From Chlorops oryzae (Eukaryota > Arthropoda > Insecta > Diptera > Chloropidae): a stretch of DNA of 64,000 nucleotides. A model generated the notes under the pieces. It saw nothing but the letters and a program-made list of their open reading frames with translations. It was not told the DNA's origin and ran no database searches. The DNA lies in contig CM035809.1 in NCBI GenBank assembly GCA_020466095.1, forward strand, positions 3,277,309 to 3,341,308, written 5' to 3'. Below, one piece after another: positions 22,212-32,066 of the stretch. The translations under genes were made by a program, and so were the position numbers. The first letter of the stretch is position 1, and every line of letters starts with the position of its first letter.

Positions 22212-22354
22212 CAGGGTGTTCCATACTCGATGGAACAAAAAAAAGGAGGTGATAGGGGGGGTCCAGACGGACCAGAAATCGTATGGCAATGGGGGTCGCA
22301 AATGCACCCCTGAGGAGTTACATGCAAAAAACAATATTTTGGTTTTTTCACAGG

Positions 22355-22836
22355 TAAATAGCTCAGTACGTATATTTCGGGAGGCAGGGAATAGCCGAGA
22401 ATAGAAAAGAGAAGAAATACACGATTTTGCAGAAATATAAAGTTTCTTTATTGTGAGGAATTATGGGAGAATTCTTACTTGTGTGGTTTGAATGTGATCG
22501 TCGCCGTTCTTTGATGATTCGGAGATATATGCTTCGTCGAGTAATTAAATTAAGTAAAGTTTGAACTCGAGATAATAAATTGAAATAAATTACTTTGAAA
22601 GTCAATTAATTTGGAGATAAAAATATATGAAAACGATTTAACTATGATCGCGGGAAAATATTGAGCAAGCCTTGATACGTTCGTATTCACGTTCGATACA
22701 AGAATCCAACTTTTCGGCGCAGATGCAACGCATGATATGCAATTCTTTGGCAACTTGTTGCAGATAGCCGATGGTTGCATTTTAATATATGGAGGGAAAC
22801 TGTTCTACGCACTGCAATAGGACGTCTGCATGAACA
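22355..22836 (-). repeat. 3' LTR of BEL/Pao element (482 bp)
   Basis: It matches 30082-30563 at a constant offset of 7727 with no difference seen by eye. Confidence 0.95.
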
Positions 22837-22849
22837 TTCCGCCCCCCTT
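22837..22849 (-). other. Polypurine tract
   Basis: On the minus strand AAGGGGGGCGGAA directly precedes the TGTTCA start of the 3' LTR, the expected place for plus-strand DNA priming. One C interrupts the purines. Confidence 0.75.
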
Positions 22850-23077
22850 GCAGTGCTAGAGCGCAAGATCACCTTCAAACCACCACAAGGCCTCTCGTTG
22901 TTCTGCAAAAAATGAGAGTGATATAAGTTCTACATGCGAGAAAATTTCATTGGTTATATTATATGTAAGTGCAGTGCAATTCAATTTTATTGGAAAATGG
23001 GTTTTTTGGTATTTTGAATTCATTAAAAGAGATAAAATAGTAGAAATAAAATTTATATATATTATTTTTTTATTAAT

Positions 23078-24001
23078 TTAATTGTTTACTACCCCTGTTA
23101 GGACATAACCGAAAATGGTCAGCTGACCCAGTGGTCGCCCGTATTGTCCTTCGAGAAGCCCGGAGCGCATAATTTTAGCGTATACTTCCGCTCCCAATAC
23201 AATATCCACATCCGCGGATTGGTAGAATTTCGGGTCGGCCAGTTTAATACCCATGAATAGCGATGTGATGCGTTCGTCGATATTTCTTTGAGGCGTCACG
23301 ATGGTCATATTTTTAATGTGGGCTTGAATTGTGAGCTGGAGATTCAAGTCCATTTTTGCCCGTAGTTGCAGGACGCATTGATGTTCTCCATTGACTACGT
23401 TGTAGGGTGGCCGTATTTTCCTTGCGCACCTTTCCGTTAAAATGGACTCTACGGAATTCGGGTCCAGTAGTGCCCTTAAAGAATACAATTTGTGCTGCAC
23501 TGCAATTTTTATTATTGCCGTTGGCCGTAACATCACTCCGGCAGTTGTGACAGCAGTGAGCATGGACGAGCGGGGTCCGTCACTGCTGCGCTCCTCGGAA
23601 CACGAGCGAGGTGTCCGGTATTGTGGGAGCGACGAGCGAGGTCTTTCAACACGCCGTTGACCCAACCGAGAAGCCATGAGACAAGATGGCGGTTGGGTTT
23701 GATACGAGCGAGATCTTCGATGAGCCATGGGACGAGATGGCTTTTGAGTACTTTTTCTGTCGTCGTGCAAAAGCGAATGATGTTGCTCGTGGCATCGGTG
23801 ACAGCGATGCTTGCTTGGGCAATTTCTTCTGATATGTGTCTGCGCCAAGCAGTTGGAACAATACCGGTGAAGCAAAACCATTCGCAATCTGCCTTCGAGC
23901 GATTGCTTCAAAAATGTCGGGCAAAAACGCAGCGCATGTGGTTTTTTACACACCAAACAATCCATCGTTGCCGAGTCTTTGGTAGCCTCCTGGGAATTCA
24001 T
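23078..24001 (-). CDS. Third ORF: zinc-knuckle plus peptidase-like module
   Basis: Read from the ATG at 24001 it gives 307 residues; the open frame extends up to 24043. It lies between pol and the 3' LTR, where other retroelements keep env. It holds CCHC-type cysteine/histidine clusters (CLVCKKPHALRFC, later CSNCLAQTHIRRNC, then CHRCHEQHH) followed by a region parallel to the element's own BEL-type peptidase: LLDPNSVESILTE, then DVDIVLGAEVY, then TIFGYVLTG. The main polyprotein has the same order with DPGS at the active site; here Gly is Asn, so proteolysis is doubtful. There is no signal peptide or membrane segment typical of Env. A polypyrimidine tract and CGTAG acceptor end 1 nt before this ATG, so I chose that start. 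Function unknown; an RNA-binding or regulatory Gag-like role is inference. Confidence 0.82.
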   Translation of the reverse strand: MNSQEATKDSATMDCLVCKKPHALRFCPTFLKQSLEGRLRMVLLHRYCSNCLAQTHIRRNCPSKHRCHRCHEQHHSLLHDDRKSTQKPSRPMAHRRSRSYQTQPPSCLMASRLGQRRVERPRSSLPQYRTPRSCSEERSSDGPRSSMLTAVTTAGVMLRPTAIIKIAVQHKLYSLRALLDPNSVESILTERCARKIRPPYNVVNGEHQCVLQLRAKMDLNLQLTIQAHIKNMTIVTPQRNIDERITSLFMGIKLADPKFYQSADVDIVLGAEVYAKIMRSGLLEGQYGRPLGQLTIFGYVLTGVVNN

Positions 24002-24002
24002 G

Positions 24003-24040
24003 CTACGGTATAAAAGTGAGAGGGAAAATACGCACAAAAA
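24003..24040 (-). promoter_or_regulatory. Putative splice acceptor for the third ORF
   Basis: The minus strand reads a pyrimidine-rich run (TATTTTCCCTCTCAC onward) ending in ACCGTAG, then C and the ATG at 24001. Spliced subgenomic mRNAs with an acceptor near a 3' ORF are standard for retroviral env genes. Confidence 0.5.
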
Positions 24041-24070
24041 CAAACAAAAAATATGATGTTGTTGAAAAAA

Positions 24071-27000
24071 TCATAAATTCGGGAGTAAAACAAGTTTAAC
24101 TACAGGTCGTTTAATAACGCCCTTAGCCGTTTTGATGCTGACCACTCTTACGCGATTGTCAGAACCGCAATGTACCCTTTCTACTCTCCCTAAGCGCCAT
24201 TCGTTGGGAGGGAGATTTTCGTCTTGGATGACGACTAAATCGTTACTCGAGATATCCTTTTGGGGAAATTTCCATTTGTTGCGTTTATGTAACTCTTTTA
24301 AATATTCTGATTTCCATCTTTTACAAAAATGCTGATAGATTGCTTTAATTTTCTGATAACGATTTACAATGGACATGGGATTGTTTTCAATTTCAGCGTC
24401 TGGCAGAGAGAGAAGTGGACCTCCAATAAGGAAGTGCCCTGGAGTTAACGGTTCTACATCTGTGGGGTCATCGGAGATAGGACTTAAAGGTCGAGAGTTT
24501 AGACATGCCTCAATTCGATGAAGAATCGTGCTGAATTCTTCAAACGTGTATTTAAAATTGCCTGCGAAGCGTCGAAAATGAAATTTGAAGGATTTGACCC
24601 CTGCTTCCCAAAGTCCTCCCATGTGAGGAGCTCCAGGTGGAATAAATTTCCATTCAACTGCTTGACTCAAATATTTATGCTCAACATTTGATTTCGTAGC
24701 TTTTAGAAATTCCTTAAACTCATTCTTTAATACTCGAGAAGCGCCAACAAAATTTGTACCGTTGTCTGAAAATATTTTCGCTGGACAGCCTCGCCGGGCT
24801 ACAAATCGCGCAAAGGCTGCCAAAAACATGGGCGTCGTGAGGTCACTAACTGCTTCAAGATGTATTGCCTTAGTAGCAAAACAAACGAACAGTGAAACGT
24901 AACCTTTTGTTATACTGCATCCTCGACCTCTGTAGCTCTTTATATCAAAAGGACCACAGAAATCGATACCAGTTGACGTGAACGGTCTAGCAATAGTTAC
25001 TCGATCTGGAGGCAAGGCAGCCATCAGTTGGCTTTGCACTTTCTTTTTATGGACAAGGCATACCTTACAAGTATTAATAATCGATCTAATCATGTTTTTA
25101 GCCTTCGGAATCCAAAATTGTTGACGTATCAAACGTAACATGAGTTGATTTCCCCCATGTAAACTGATTTCATGAATAAAGATCACAAACAGACGTGTGA
25201 ATCGAGCAGAATATGGAAGAATAATAGGAAATTTTTCATTATATCCTAGGGAAAGTGAACGTGATAAACGACTTCCCACTCGGAGCACTCCATCAGTATC
25301 GAGAAAAGGATTTAAAGGAGTAAGTTTACTTTTGGGATCAACGGGAAGTTTTTTCGACAGTAAAAAATATTCCCTCGCGAAATAAGCTTTCTGTGCTATT
25401 TGAATTAAATAACTTTGAGTGGATTTAATTTCAGCACTTGTAACAGTTTGCGTATGTGAAACCGCACCTTGACTTCGACGTTTCGTGAAACGAAAAACAT
25501 ACGAAAGCACACGTACTGCACGAGCGAAATTTGAAAATCTATCCATCGGGTCTTCAAAGTTGTGAAAAAATGCATAATTAATTTTAATAGCCTTTTGTTC
25601 TAAATTGGTGTCGAATGTGGATGAGGAATTCAATTTTGGCCATGCTTCTTCTTCCAATTTTAACCATGAAGGTCCTGTCCACCATAATTGATTTTGGACG
25701 AGAACTTGACTGTCCATCCCTCTGCTAATCATATCCGCAGGATTGTCATGGGAGTCAACATGAAACCAATTTTCTTGGTTGGTGGTCTCTAAAATTTTTG
25801 ATACTCGATTGGCTACAAATGCATTCCATGCACACGGGGGTTTTTGAAGCCACGCGAGAACAATTGTGGAATCAGTCCAACAGAATAGAGATTTTTTATT
25901 TACTTTTAATTCTTCGACTAATGCTCCTATCATTTCGGATAACAAAGTTGCACCACAGAGTTCTAATCGAGGGAGAGAAACAGATTTGACTGGAGCGACC
26001 CGAGATTTTGCAAACATGAGATGTGTTGTAGCACATGGGCCATTTTCTGAACGAATATATATACATGCTCCGAATGCCTTTTCGGAGGCATCACAAAAAG
26101 CATGATATTGAACAGCGGCATTTGGTGAATAATTTACCCATCTTGGTATACGTATTTTATTAATAGATTTATGACTTTCCATGAAATCTTTCCATATAAG
26201 GAGAAGGTCAGAAGGAATTTTCTCATCCCATTCTATTTTTTTTAACCATAACTGTTGCATGAACATTTTGGCAACGATAACGATAGGTGAAAGCCATCCT
26301 GCGGGATCAAAAAGTTTAGCGATCATGGAAAGAACTTCTCGTTTCGTGTACGAAGATTGATCAGGAAAGGGAGACACTGTGAAGAAAAAACTATCGGAAT
26401 TAGCGTTCCAATGGATGCCCAAAGTTTTGGTGGAGCTACAGCCTTCGATTTTTAGAAAATCTTCATTCAATAAATCTGTCACTGGGAGTGAATTCAAAAC
26501 TTCTTTACAATTCGATGTCCATTTTCTCATATTGAAACCAACCGAATTGGTCGCCTGAATAAGTTGTTCTAAAGCTTCGAGAGTGTCTTTTATAGTATGT
26601 GCCCCTGCAAGTGCATCATCGACATACATCATTTTTTTCAAAATATTGGAAGCTAATGGAAGAGAATGTTCAACATCATTGGCCAATTGGATGAGAGCAC
26701 GAATTGCCAAATAAGGCGCACAATTAACTCCAAAAGTAACTGTTTTCAGTTCGAACTCTTCTAAGGGATCTGAGGGTGATTCACGAAAAATAATCCGCTG
26801 AAAGGGAGTGTGTGAGTCATGTACTCGTATTTGACGATACATTTTTTCTAAATCTCCATTAAAAACGTAGCGGAAGAATCGCCATTTCACGATTAAAATA
26901 GTGAGATCTTGCTGAAGAGATGGACCTACATGCAGAATGTCATTAAGACTTTTCCCGTTGGTCGACTTGCATGACGCATTGAACACGACACGAACTTTTG

Positions 27001-29320
27001 TTGTCGTGCTTTCTGGTTTAAATACTGCGTGATGCGGCATATAATAATGAGGAATTTGATCAGGAATAACGACCTTTTCCATATGCCCTAATTCAAGATA
27101 TTCCATTATAACCTTATCATATTGTGTCTTCAACTCGGGAGATTTCATTAACCGAAGTTCGTTACGCAAAAATTGTCTCTTAGCAATTTCTTTCGACGCC
27201 CCTATGCTGTTGGGAAAAGTTTTGAATGGAAGTTGAACAACATAGCGGCCATCAGCAGCACGGGAAGTGGTGTTAACAAACAGATTTTCACATGCATTTT
27301 CTTCTTCAGTTATAAACTTCTTTTTCGGAAGATCCTCAATTTCCCAAAATTGAGTCATTTGTTTATCTAATGAAAGTTCATTAATGGAAGACAGAAACAC
27401 TCGGATATTATTAGACGCCTTTGAGATAACAGGCCCCAACAATATCCATCCAAACACTGTATTTTGTGCCATTAAAGAGCCACACGCATTTTTCCGAATA
27501 CCATTAAGTAAAATTAACGGATAAATATCCGCCCCAATAAGAATATCAATTTCGTTGCTTTTCCAGAATTGATTGTCAGCGAGTTTAAGATCAGAGGGCA
27601 TTTGGATTTTATTAATATCCAGAGAATAAGTAGGAATATTTTCAGTTAAAAATGGAAGCACGAGTCCTGCAACTTCAATTTTAAGTTCAGAATTATTGAG
27701 AGAGCCTAAAACAAAATTGACTGATTTTAAGGTTTTAGCGGAAATAGTTCTATTAATTCCTGAAACTTGTGCATTCACCTTTTTTTCTGGGAGTTTTAAT
27801 AATTGTTGAAGGCGTTCAGTAATGAAAGTGCCTTCCGATCCAGGGTCGATCAGTGCTCTGGCAGGATACGTAACACCATTATGGTAAATATGAACCATAG
27901 CGGTGCCGAGCAACACTTGACGCGCAGAAATGGCCACGTGAGATTGAACCGTGAAAGTATTTTCGGCCGCAGCACTAGTTGATGCAATAGCATCATCCGA
28001 TTCGATTTGAGAATTCGTTCTTACTTGCGTAGGATGTGCTTGTCTAGAAAAAGATCCATTTCGAGAAGAATTAAAGGAATTATTTTGTGACGGTATATTG
28101 TCACGATGTAACAGAGTGTGATGCCTTTTATGGCACTTCGTACAATTGTGAGCACTGGTACAATTTTTAAAAACATGAGAATTGGCGAGACAGTTAATGC
28201 ACAAATTTTGCTGTTTCACTTTATTGAACCGCTCCTGAACGCTAAGTGCTAAGAATTTAGCACAATTTTTTGTTGCGTGCTCCCGAGATGAACATACGCA
28301 ACAACCTGATCTTTCTGTTTTTGCTTGATATGTATTAATTCGATTGCTTTTAGCCGTTTCCGATTGGTGGCCTTTAGAAGTAGACGGACCTTGAGACTTA
28401 AAATTGGAGGCCGAGTCTGATTTGTCACGAAAATCTGACACGGATTCTAACGTATAAAAACGATTTGTGAGAAACGCATCTAAATCTGTCCATTTTGGGA
28501 TTTCAGATTTGTTAGTGAGAGTCTGTTCCCAAAGAGCTAAACTGAGAGTTGGCAATTTGGACGAACATAAGTATGTAAAAATAGCATCCCAGCTTTCAAC
28601 GTCAATTTTATACATTTCCAATGTCGAGATACAATTATTTATTTCACGCTGTAAGCTTTTAAGAGCTGCACTCGACTCACTTGTCACCGGTTTGAGATTA
28701 AATAAAACCTTAAGCTGACTGTTAACTAGTATGCGTCGATTATCGTATCGGTCTACTAAATTTTTCCATGCTACAACAAAGCCATCATGAGTTAGGGGAC
28801 ATTTCCTGACAATTTCATTCGCTTCGCCGCGTGTTTTTTGAAGCAAGTGGTACATTTTCTCGACAGGGGACAAGCGAGTATTTGAGATATAAATCGCCGT
28901 AAATAAATCTCGAAAAGTCGGCCATGAGAGATAATCTCCTTCAAATATAATAGTATCACACGGAGGTAGTTTCACTTGCGGTTCAAAATGATCAGTGGGT
29001 ATATTAAACCCAGGAAAATTGGTGGTGTCTGATACGTTCAACGATTTCGAAGAAATTTCTTCCATCTCCGAAACACACTTCAGATACGCAGCATAACTGC
29101 CTTTATGTTGAGTTTTTAACGCATTTATTTCATCACTGGTTTTGCCCTTTTTAGTTGCATTTTGAAGAGCGCAGTGATATTCTCGTTTGAGCGCATCCCA
29201 TAAGGATTGAAGTTCCTTTTTTTGAATTTCAATGGTGAAATTAGTGTGAGCGGCTTTAGGAAGTTCATCGAAAGCGTCGACGAAATCAGTGATTTGGGTA
29301 CACAATGTAGAAAACGACAT
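24071..29320 (-). CDS. gag-pol: BEL/Pao Gag-Pol polyprotein
   Basis: 1749 residues in one frame, no internal stop. In order: BEL-type gag domain (DUF1759-like, about 119-280), CCHC-type clusters (about 340-405), BEL peptidase with catalytic DPGS at 492-495, reverse transcriptase (about 745-960) with YVDD at 899-902, a Pao-type region and RNase H (CDAS at 1076-1079, TDS at 1149-1151), integrase zinc site (H1383, H1388, C1418, C1421), DDE core (D1453, D1519, E1572), and a DUF5641-like tail to 1745. Gag and Pol are fused without a frameshift, as usual for BEL/Pao. All catalytic residues are present. The ATG sits about 740 nt after the primer site. Roles (capsid, reverse transcription, integration) are family knowledge. 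Confidence 0.96.
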   Translation of the reverse strand: MSFSTLCTQITDFVDAFDELPKAAHTNFTIEIQKKELQSLWDALKREYHCALQNATKKGKTSDEINALKTQHKGSYAAYLKCVSEMEEISSKSLNVSDTTNFPGFNIPTDHFEPQVKLPPCDTIIFEGDYLSWPTFRDLFTAIYISNTRLSPVEKMYHLLQKTRGEANEIVRKCPLTHDGFVVAWKNLVDRYDNRRILVNSQLKVLFNLKPVTSESSAALKSLQREINNCISTLEMYKIDVESWDAIFTYLCSSKLPTLSLALWEQTLTNKSEIPKWTDLDAFLTNRFYTLESVSDFRDKSDSASNFKSQGPSTSKGHQSETAKSNRINTYQAKTERSGCCVCSSREHATKNCAKFLALSVQERFNKVKQQNLCINCLANSHVFKNCTSAHNCTKCHKRHHTLLHRDNIPSQNNSFNSSRNGSFSRQAHPTQVRTNSQIESDDAIASTSAAAENTFTVQSHVAISARQVLLGTAMVHIYHNGVTYPARALIDPGSEGTFITERLQQLLKLPEKKVNAQVSGINRTISAKTLKSVNFVLGSLNNSELKIEVAGLVLPFLTENIPTYSLDINKIQMPSDLKLADNQFWKSNEIDILIGADIYPLILLNGIRKNACGSLMAQNTVFGWILLGPVISKASNNIRVFLSSINELSLDKQMTQFWEIEDLPKKKFITEEENACENLFVNTTSRAADGRYVVQLPFKTFPNSIGASKEIAKRQFLRNELRLMKSPELKTQYDKVIMEYLELGHMEKVVIPDQIPHYYMPHHAVFKPESTTTKVRVVFNASCKSTNGKSLNDILHVGPSLQQDLTILIVKWRFFRYVFNGDLEKMYRQIRVHDSHTPFQRIIFRESPSDPLEEFELKTVTFGVNCAPYLAIRALIQLANDVEHSLPLASNILKKMMYVDDALAGAHTIKDTLEALEQLIQATNSVGFNMRKWTSNCKEVLNSLPVTDLLNEDFLKIEGCSSTKTLGIHWNANSDSFFFTVSPFPDQSSYTKREVLSMIAKLFDPAGWLSPIVIVAKMFMQQLWLKKIEWDEKIPSDLLLIWKDFMESHKSINKIRIPRWVNYSPNAAVQYHAFCDASEKAFGACIYIRSENGPCATTHLMFAKSRVAPVKSVSLPRLELCGATLLSEMIGALVEELKVNKKSLFCWTDSTIVLAWLQKPPCAWNAFVANRVSKILETTNQENWFHVDSHDNPADMISRGMDSQVLVQNQLWWTGPSWLKLEEEAWPKLNSSSTFDTNLEQKAIKINYAFFHNFEDPMDRFSNFARAVRVLSYVFRFTKRRSQGAVSHTQTVTSAEIKSTQSYLIQIAQKAYFAREYFLLSKKLPVDPKSKLTPLNPFLDTDGVLRVGSRLSRSLSLGYNEKFPIILPYSARFTRLFVIFIHEISLHGGNQLMLRLIRQQFWIPKAKNMIRSIINTCKVCLVHKKKVQSQLMAALPPDRVTIARPFTSTGIDFCGPFDIKSYRGRGCSITKGYVSLFVCFATKAIHLEAVSDLTTPMFLAAFARFVARRGCPAKIFSDNGTNFVGASRVLKNEFKEFLKATKSNVEHKYLSQAVEWKFIPPGAPHMGGLWEAGVKSFKFHFRRFAGNFKYTFEEFSTILHRIEACLNSRPLSPISDDPTDVEPLTPGHFLIGGPLLSLPDAEIENNPMSIVNRYQKIKAIYQHFCKRWKSEYLKELHKRNKWKFPQKDISSNDLVVIQDENLPPNEWRLGRVERVHCGSDNRVRVVSIKTAKGVIKRPVVKLVLLPNL

Positions 29321-29882
29321 TTTAAACTATTTAATGCTGACCAATGAGAAAAAAATAATTTGAATTTCTATTAAACTAGTGCAAGAATTTAGTGCAAGCG
29401 AATACAAAAATTTGCCCACTGTGCGAATCACCGGCTGATCTGAACACTTTCACTCAAATTTCTTTTTTTTAAAAGTCAATGCACTTGTCCGCGCAGACGA
29501 CTTAGTGAAAGAACAAATTGCTTTTCTCTTTTCCACTAACGAACAGCGGCTTGAGTTTTCTTCTTCGCTTTGCACTTATTCTTTCCACGTTTGGCGCTCA
29601 GGCTTTTTTTTTTTTTCCTTTTTTTGAAAGTATATAGAAAAACGACCAGTGGCGGGCTTTAGGTGCGTTGTTAACGTTATATGTATATGTAAGTATAGGA
29701 ATTTCGCGGGTTTTTTGGCTAACGGAAAAGTACCGCTCAAAGGAACCTAATGTTCCGTTTTGAGTGAAAATCACTGAGAATTTAATATCTACTGTACCGG
29801 CACTTTTCAAAATTTTTAATTTAAGCTTTTACTTTTCACGGGGGGGAAATACCAAAAAACACCAAAATTAATTGAAATGCAC

Positions 29883-29889
29883 GCACCTG
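29883..29889 (-). promoter_or_regulatory. Possible leader splice donor
   Basis: The minus strand reads CAG|GTGCGT in the leader between the primer site and the Gag-Pol ATG. It is the best donor-like site I found there. Joining it to the 24003 acceptor would remove gag-pol and express the third ORF. Inference only. Confidence 0.25.
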
Positions 29890-30062
29890 GCTATACAATG
29901 AGTGATGAGAAGAGATGAGATGTGTTGTTGTTGTTGTAGATGATGTTGTAATAAGATGTTGGTATGCAAATTCTCAAAACCGGTTTCCAATTCCTGCAGT
30001 GAGAAAAAGAATCAGCAAATAGGGTTGCGACGAATATTCGATATAAATTTCAATTTCCGGAG

Positions 30063-30080
30063 ATCCGGCTCGAAGGACCA
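30063..30080 (-). other. Primer binding site for tRNA-Tyr
   Basis: The plus strand reads ATCCGGCTCGAAGGACCA, the 3' end of insect tRNA-Tyr including CCA (acceptor TCGAAGG pairs with the tRNA's CCTTCGA start). Its complement lies 1 nt after the 5' LTR. The match is 18 of 18 to my recollection of the tRNA. Confidence 0.85.
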
Positions 30081-30081
30081 A

Positions 30082-30563
30082 TAAATAGCTCAGTACGTAT
30101 ATTTCGGGAGGCAGGGAATAGCCGAGAATAGAAAAGAGAAGAAATACACGATTTTGCAGAAATATAAAGTTTCTTTATTGTGAGGAATTATGGGAGAATT
30201 CTTACTTGTGTGGTTTGAATGTGATCGTCGCCGTTCTTTGATGATTCGGAGATATATGCTTCGTCGAGTAATTAAATTAAGTAAAGTTTGAACTCGAGAT
30301 AATAAATTGAAATAAATTACTTTGAAAGTCAATTAATTTGGAGATAAAAATATATGAAAACGATTTAACTATGATCGCGGGAAAATATTGAGCAAGCCTT
30401 GATACGTTCGTATTCACGTTCGATACAAGAATCCAACTTTTCGGCGCAGATGCAACGCATGATATGCAATTCTTTGGCAACTTGTTGCAGATAGCCGATG
30501 GTTGCATTTTAATATATGGAGGGAAACTGTTCTACGCACTGCAATAGGACGTCTGCATGAACA
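30082..30563 (-). repeat. 5' LTR of BEL/Pao element (482 bp)
   Basis: Upstream LTR on the minus strand. It starts TGTTCATGCAG at 30563 and ends GCTATTTA at 30082. The U3 promoter and polyadenylation sites are not resolved by eye. Confidence 0.95.
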
Positions 30564-31152
30564 ACAGGTGTCCTCACTTACAGGCCATAAATTCAAAATC
30601 ACATATTATATGAAAAGCTTGGCGGTTTTCCGTTAACACTGCATACTACGATTTTAAATAATTCAACTCCGTTTTCTCTGGTACTACTATCTAAGCCTAA
30701 AATAGTGTAATTTTGGCTCTTAAAGTGATTTAATTCAAAAGAAATACGATCGAGCCTCTTTTTTTTACTCTTTTCGAAAACTCTGAGATTTTCTCTTTAA
30801 TTTGATACCATGGTTGCTAAAAAAAAGTTTCCCAATCAATGCAAAACTAAGGTTTGAAAATAATTATTTTGTATTTTTGACTCCCAGAAAAGATATTTTA
30901 ATCAAATTTATTGAGCACACTTTTAGGCAGCATGAGAAAAAGAAAAATCTAAGAAATTTAAAAATTTCTGAATAGTGTTTTAGTTTTATATATCCGCCTA
31001 AAAGTATGCTCACCAATTTAGTCGAATTCTTTCCGCGCCTCTAGCTCCTTACGAGTGCAAGATGAACCCCCCTTTCCATACAATTTTTTGCTTGTATGGA
31101 TTCCCCCTATCACCTCCTTCTTTTTGATCCATTGAGTATGGAACACCCTGTA

Positions 31153-32066
31153 TAAAACTAATAACCCTGCTGAATCTGAGTACAAAAAAAAAAATCGTAA
31201 AATTTTGCTATGCAGTTACAAATACGAAGCGCAGTAAAACTTTTTGGAGTTTGAACAAAAAATCACAGAACAAAGTCATTACGGAAAAGTTTCCATAACA
31301 AAACATGGAAACGCTTTTCTTAAGGGATTTACTTCTTGTCAGAGAAATAAACTTTCCACAGTTATTGCTTTTTGTTTTGCAGTCTTAGCAGTTTTTTGCT
31401 AGCGCTGTAATGTCCTTCACAAAATGCATTTTAATGAGCACAAGGAACCCCTAATGCTCATTATGTTCGCCAACGCACTTCGTCACTTTAAGTGATCACT
31501 ATTTGTATGTGGATGATCAGATGGACAGTTGCAGATGGATGCATTTGCATTTTTTATGGTTTCTTATTTCCTTCTAGAAATTTTCTTATATTTTCCTATG
31601 CAATCTTCCGTTCAGCCTAATAATGTATTGTCGAAACTCACTTAAATTCAAATGCGATTACTATAGATAATCTAAAAAGCTTTCAAATTATTTATTTCAC
31701 GGGACATCGATTTTGAATTCCTTGATTTCAATTTATTTCTCCATACATAACCTTTCCGGGAAAATCATTCTCATAGGGAAGGTGGGTAGCCTAACTCCCA
31801 CGCACCTGATAAAATCTACATACATACATGCAGGATACGAGGATATTATGTAAATTTATTCACACAATCGCTTTCATATTAAGGAGGCTTACGAAAGGAG
31901 CATCTTTTTCAAAAGAATTGCGTCATTGCCTTCAAAAGAAAATTTCGATGGATGGTCACGTGGTCGGATTTATGCTCAAAAGGTTTCAGGCGTGCAAGTT
32001 CAGCGAGGTGTGGTTTGTGGAAAGCACTTAATAAGTATCATAATATAAAAGTGTATAAATTCGATC
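31153..32066. other. Unassigned DNA
   Basis: 31390-31520 looks like unique, moderately complex sequence. No domain-bearing ORF is present. Confidence 0.4.

Larger units (their letters stand above)
22355..30563 (-). mobile_element. Complete BEL/Pao LTR retrotransposon, 8.2 kb
   Basis: Two 482-bp LTRs (30082-30563 upstream, 22355-22836 downstream on the minus strand) look identical by eye. The 5-bp target duplication ACAGG flanks the element (22350-22354, 30564-30568), typical of BEL/Pao. In transcription order: 5' LTR, tRNA-Tyr primer site, about 740-nt leader, 1749-residue Gag-Pol, an extra ORF, a purine-rich tract against the 3' LTR. LTRs begin TGTTCATG and end GCTATTTA, so the canonical terminal CA is replaced by TA. 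With indistinguishable LTRs and an intact polyprotein this is a very young, possibly active copy. Confidence 0.96.
22212..31150. mobile_element. TA-flanked MITE split by the BEL/Pao insertion
   Basis: The ends are inverted copies: left CAGGGTGTTCCATACTCGAT, right GAGTATGGAACACCCTG, with similarity reaching about 110 bp inward. TA flanks both (22210-22211, 31151-31152), as for Tc1/mariner-type elements. Removing the BEL/Pao element and one ACAGG copy leaves about 720 bp with no transposase. It is older than the retrotransposon inside it. Confidence 0.8.
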
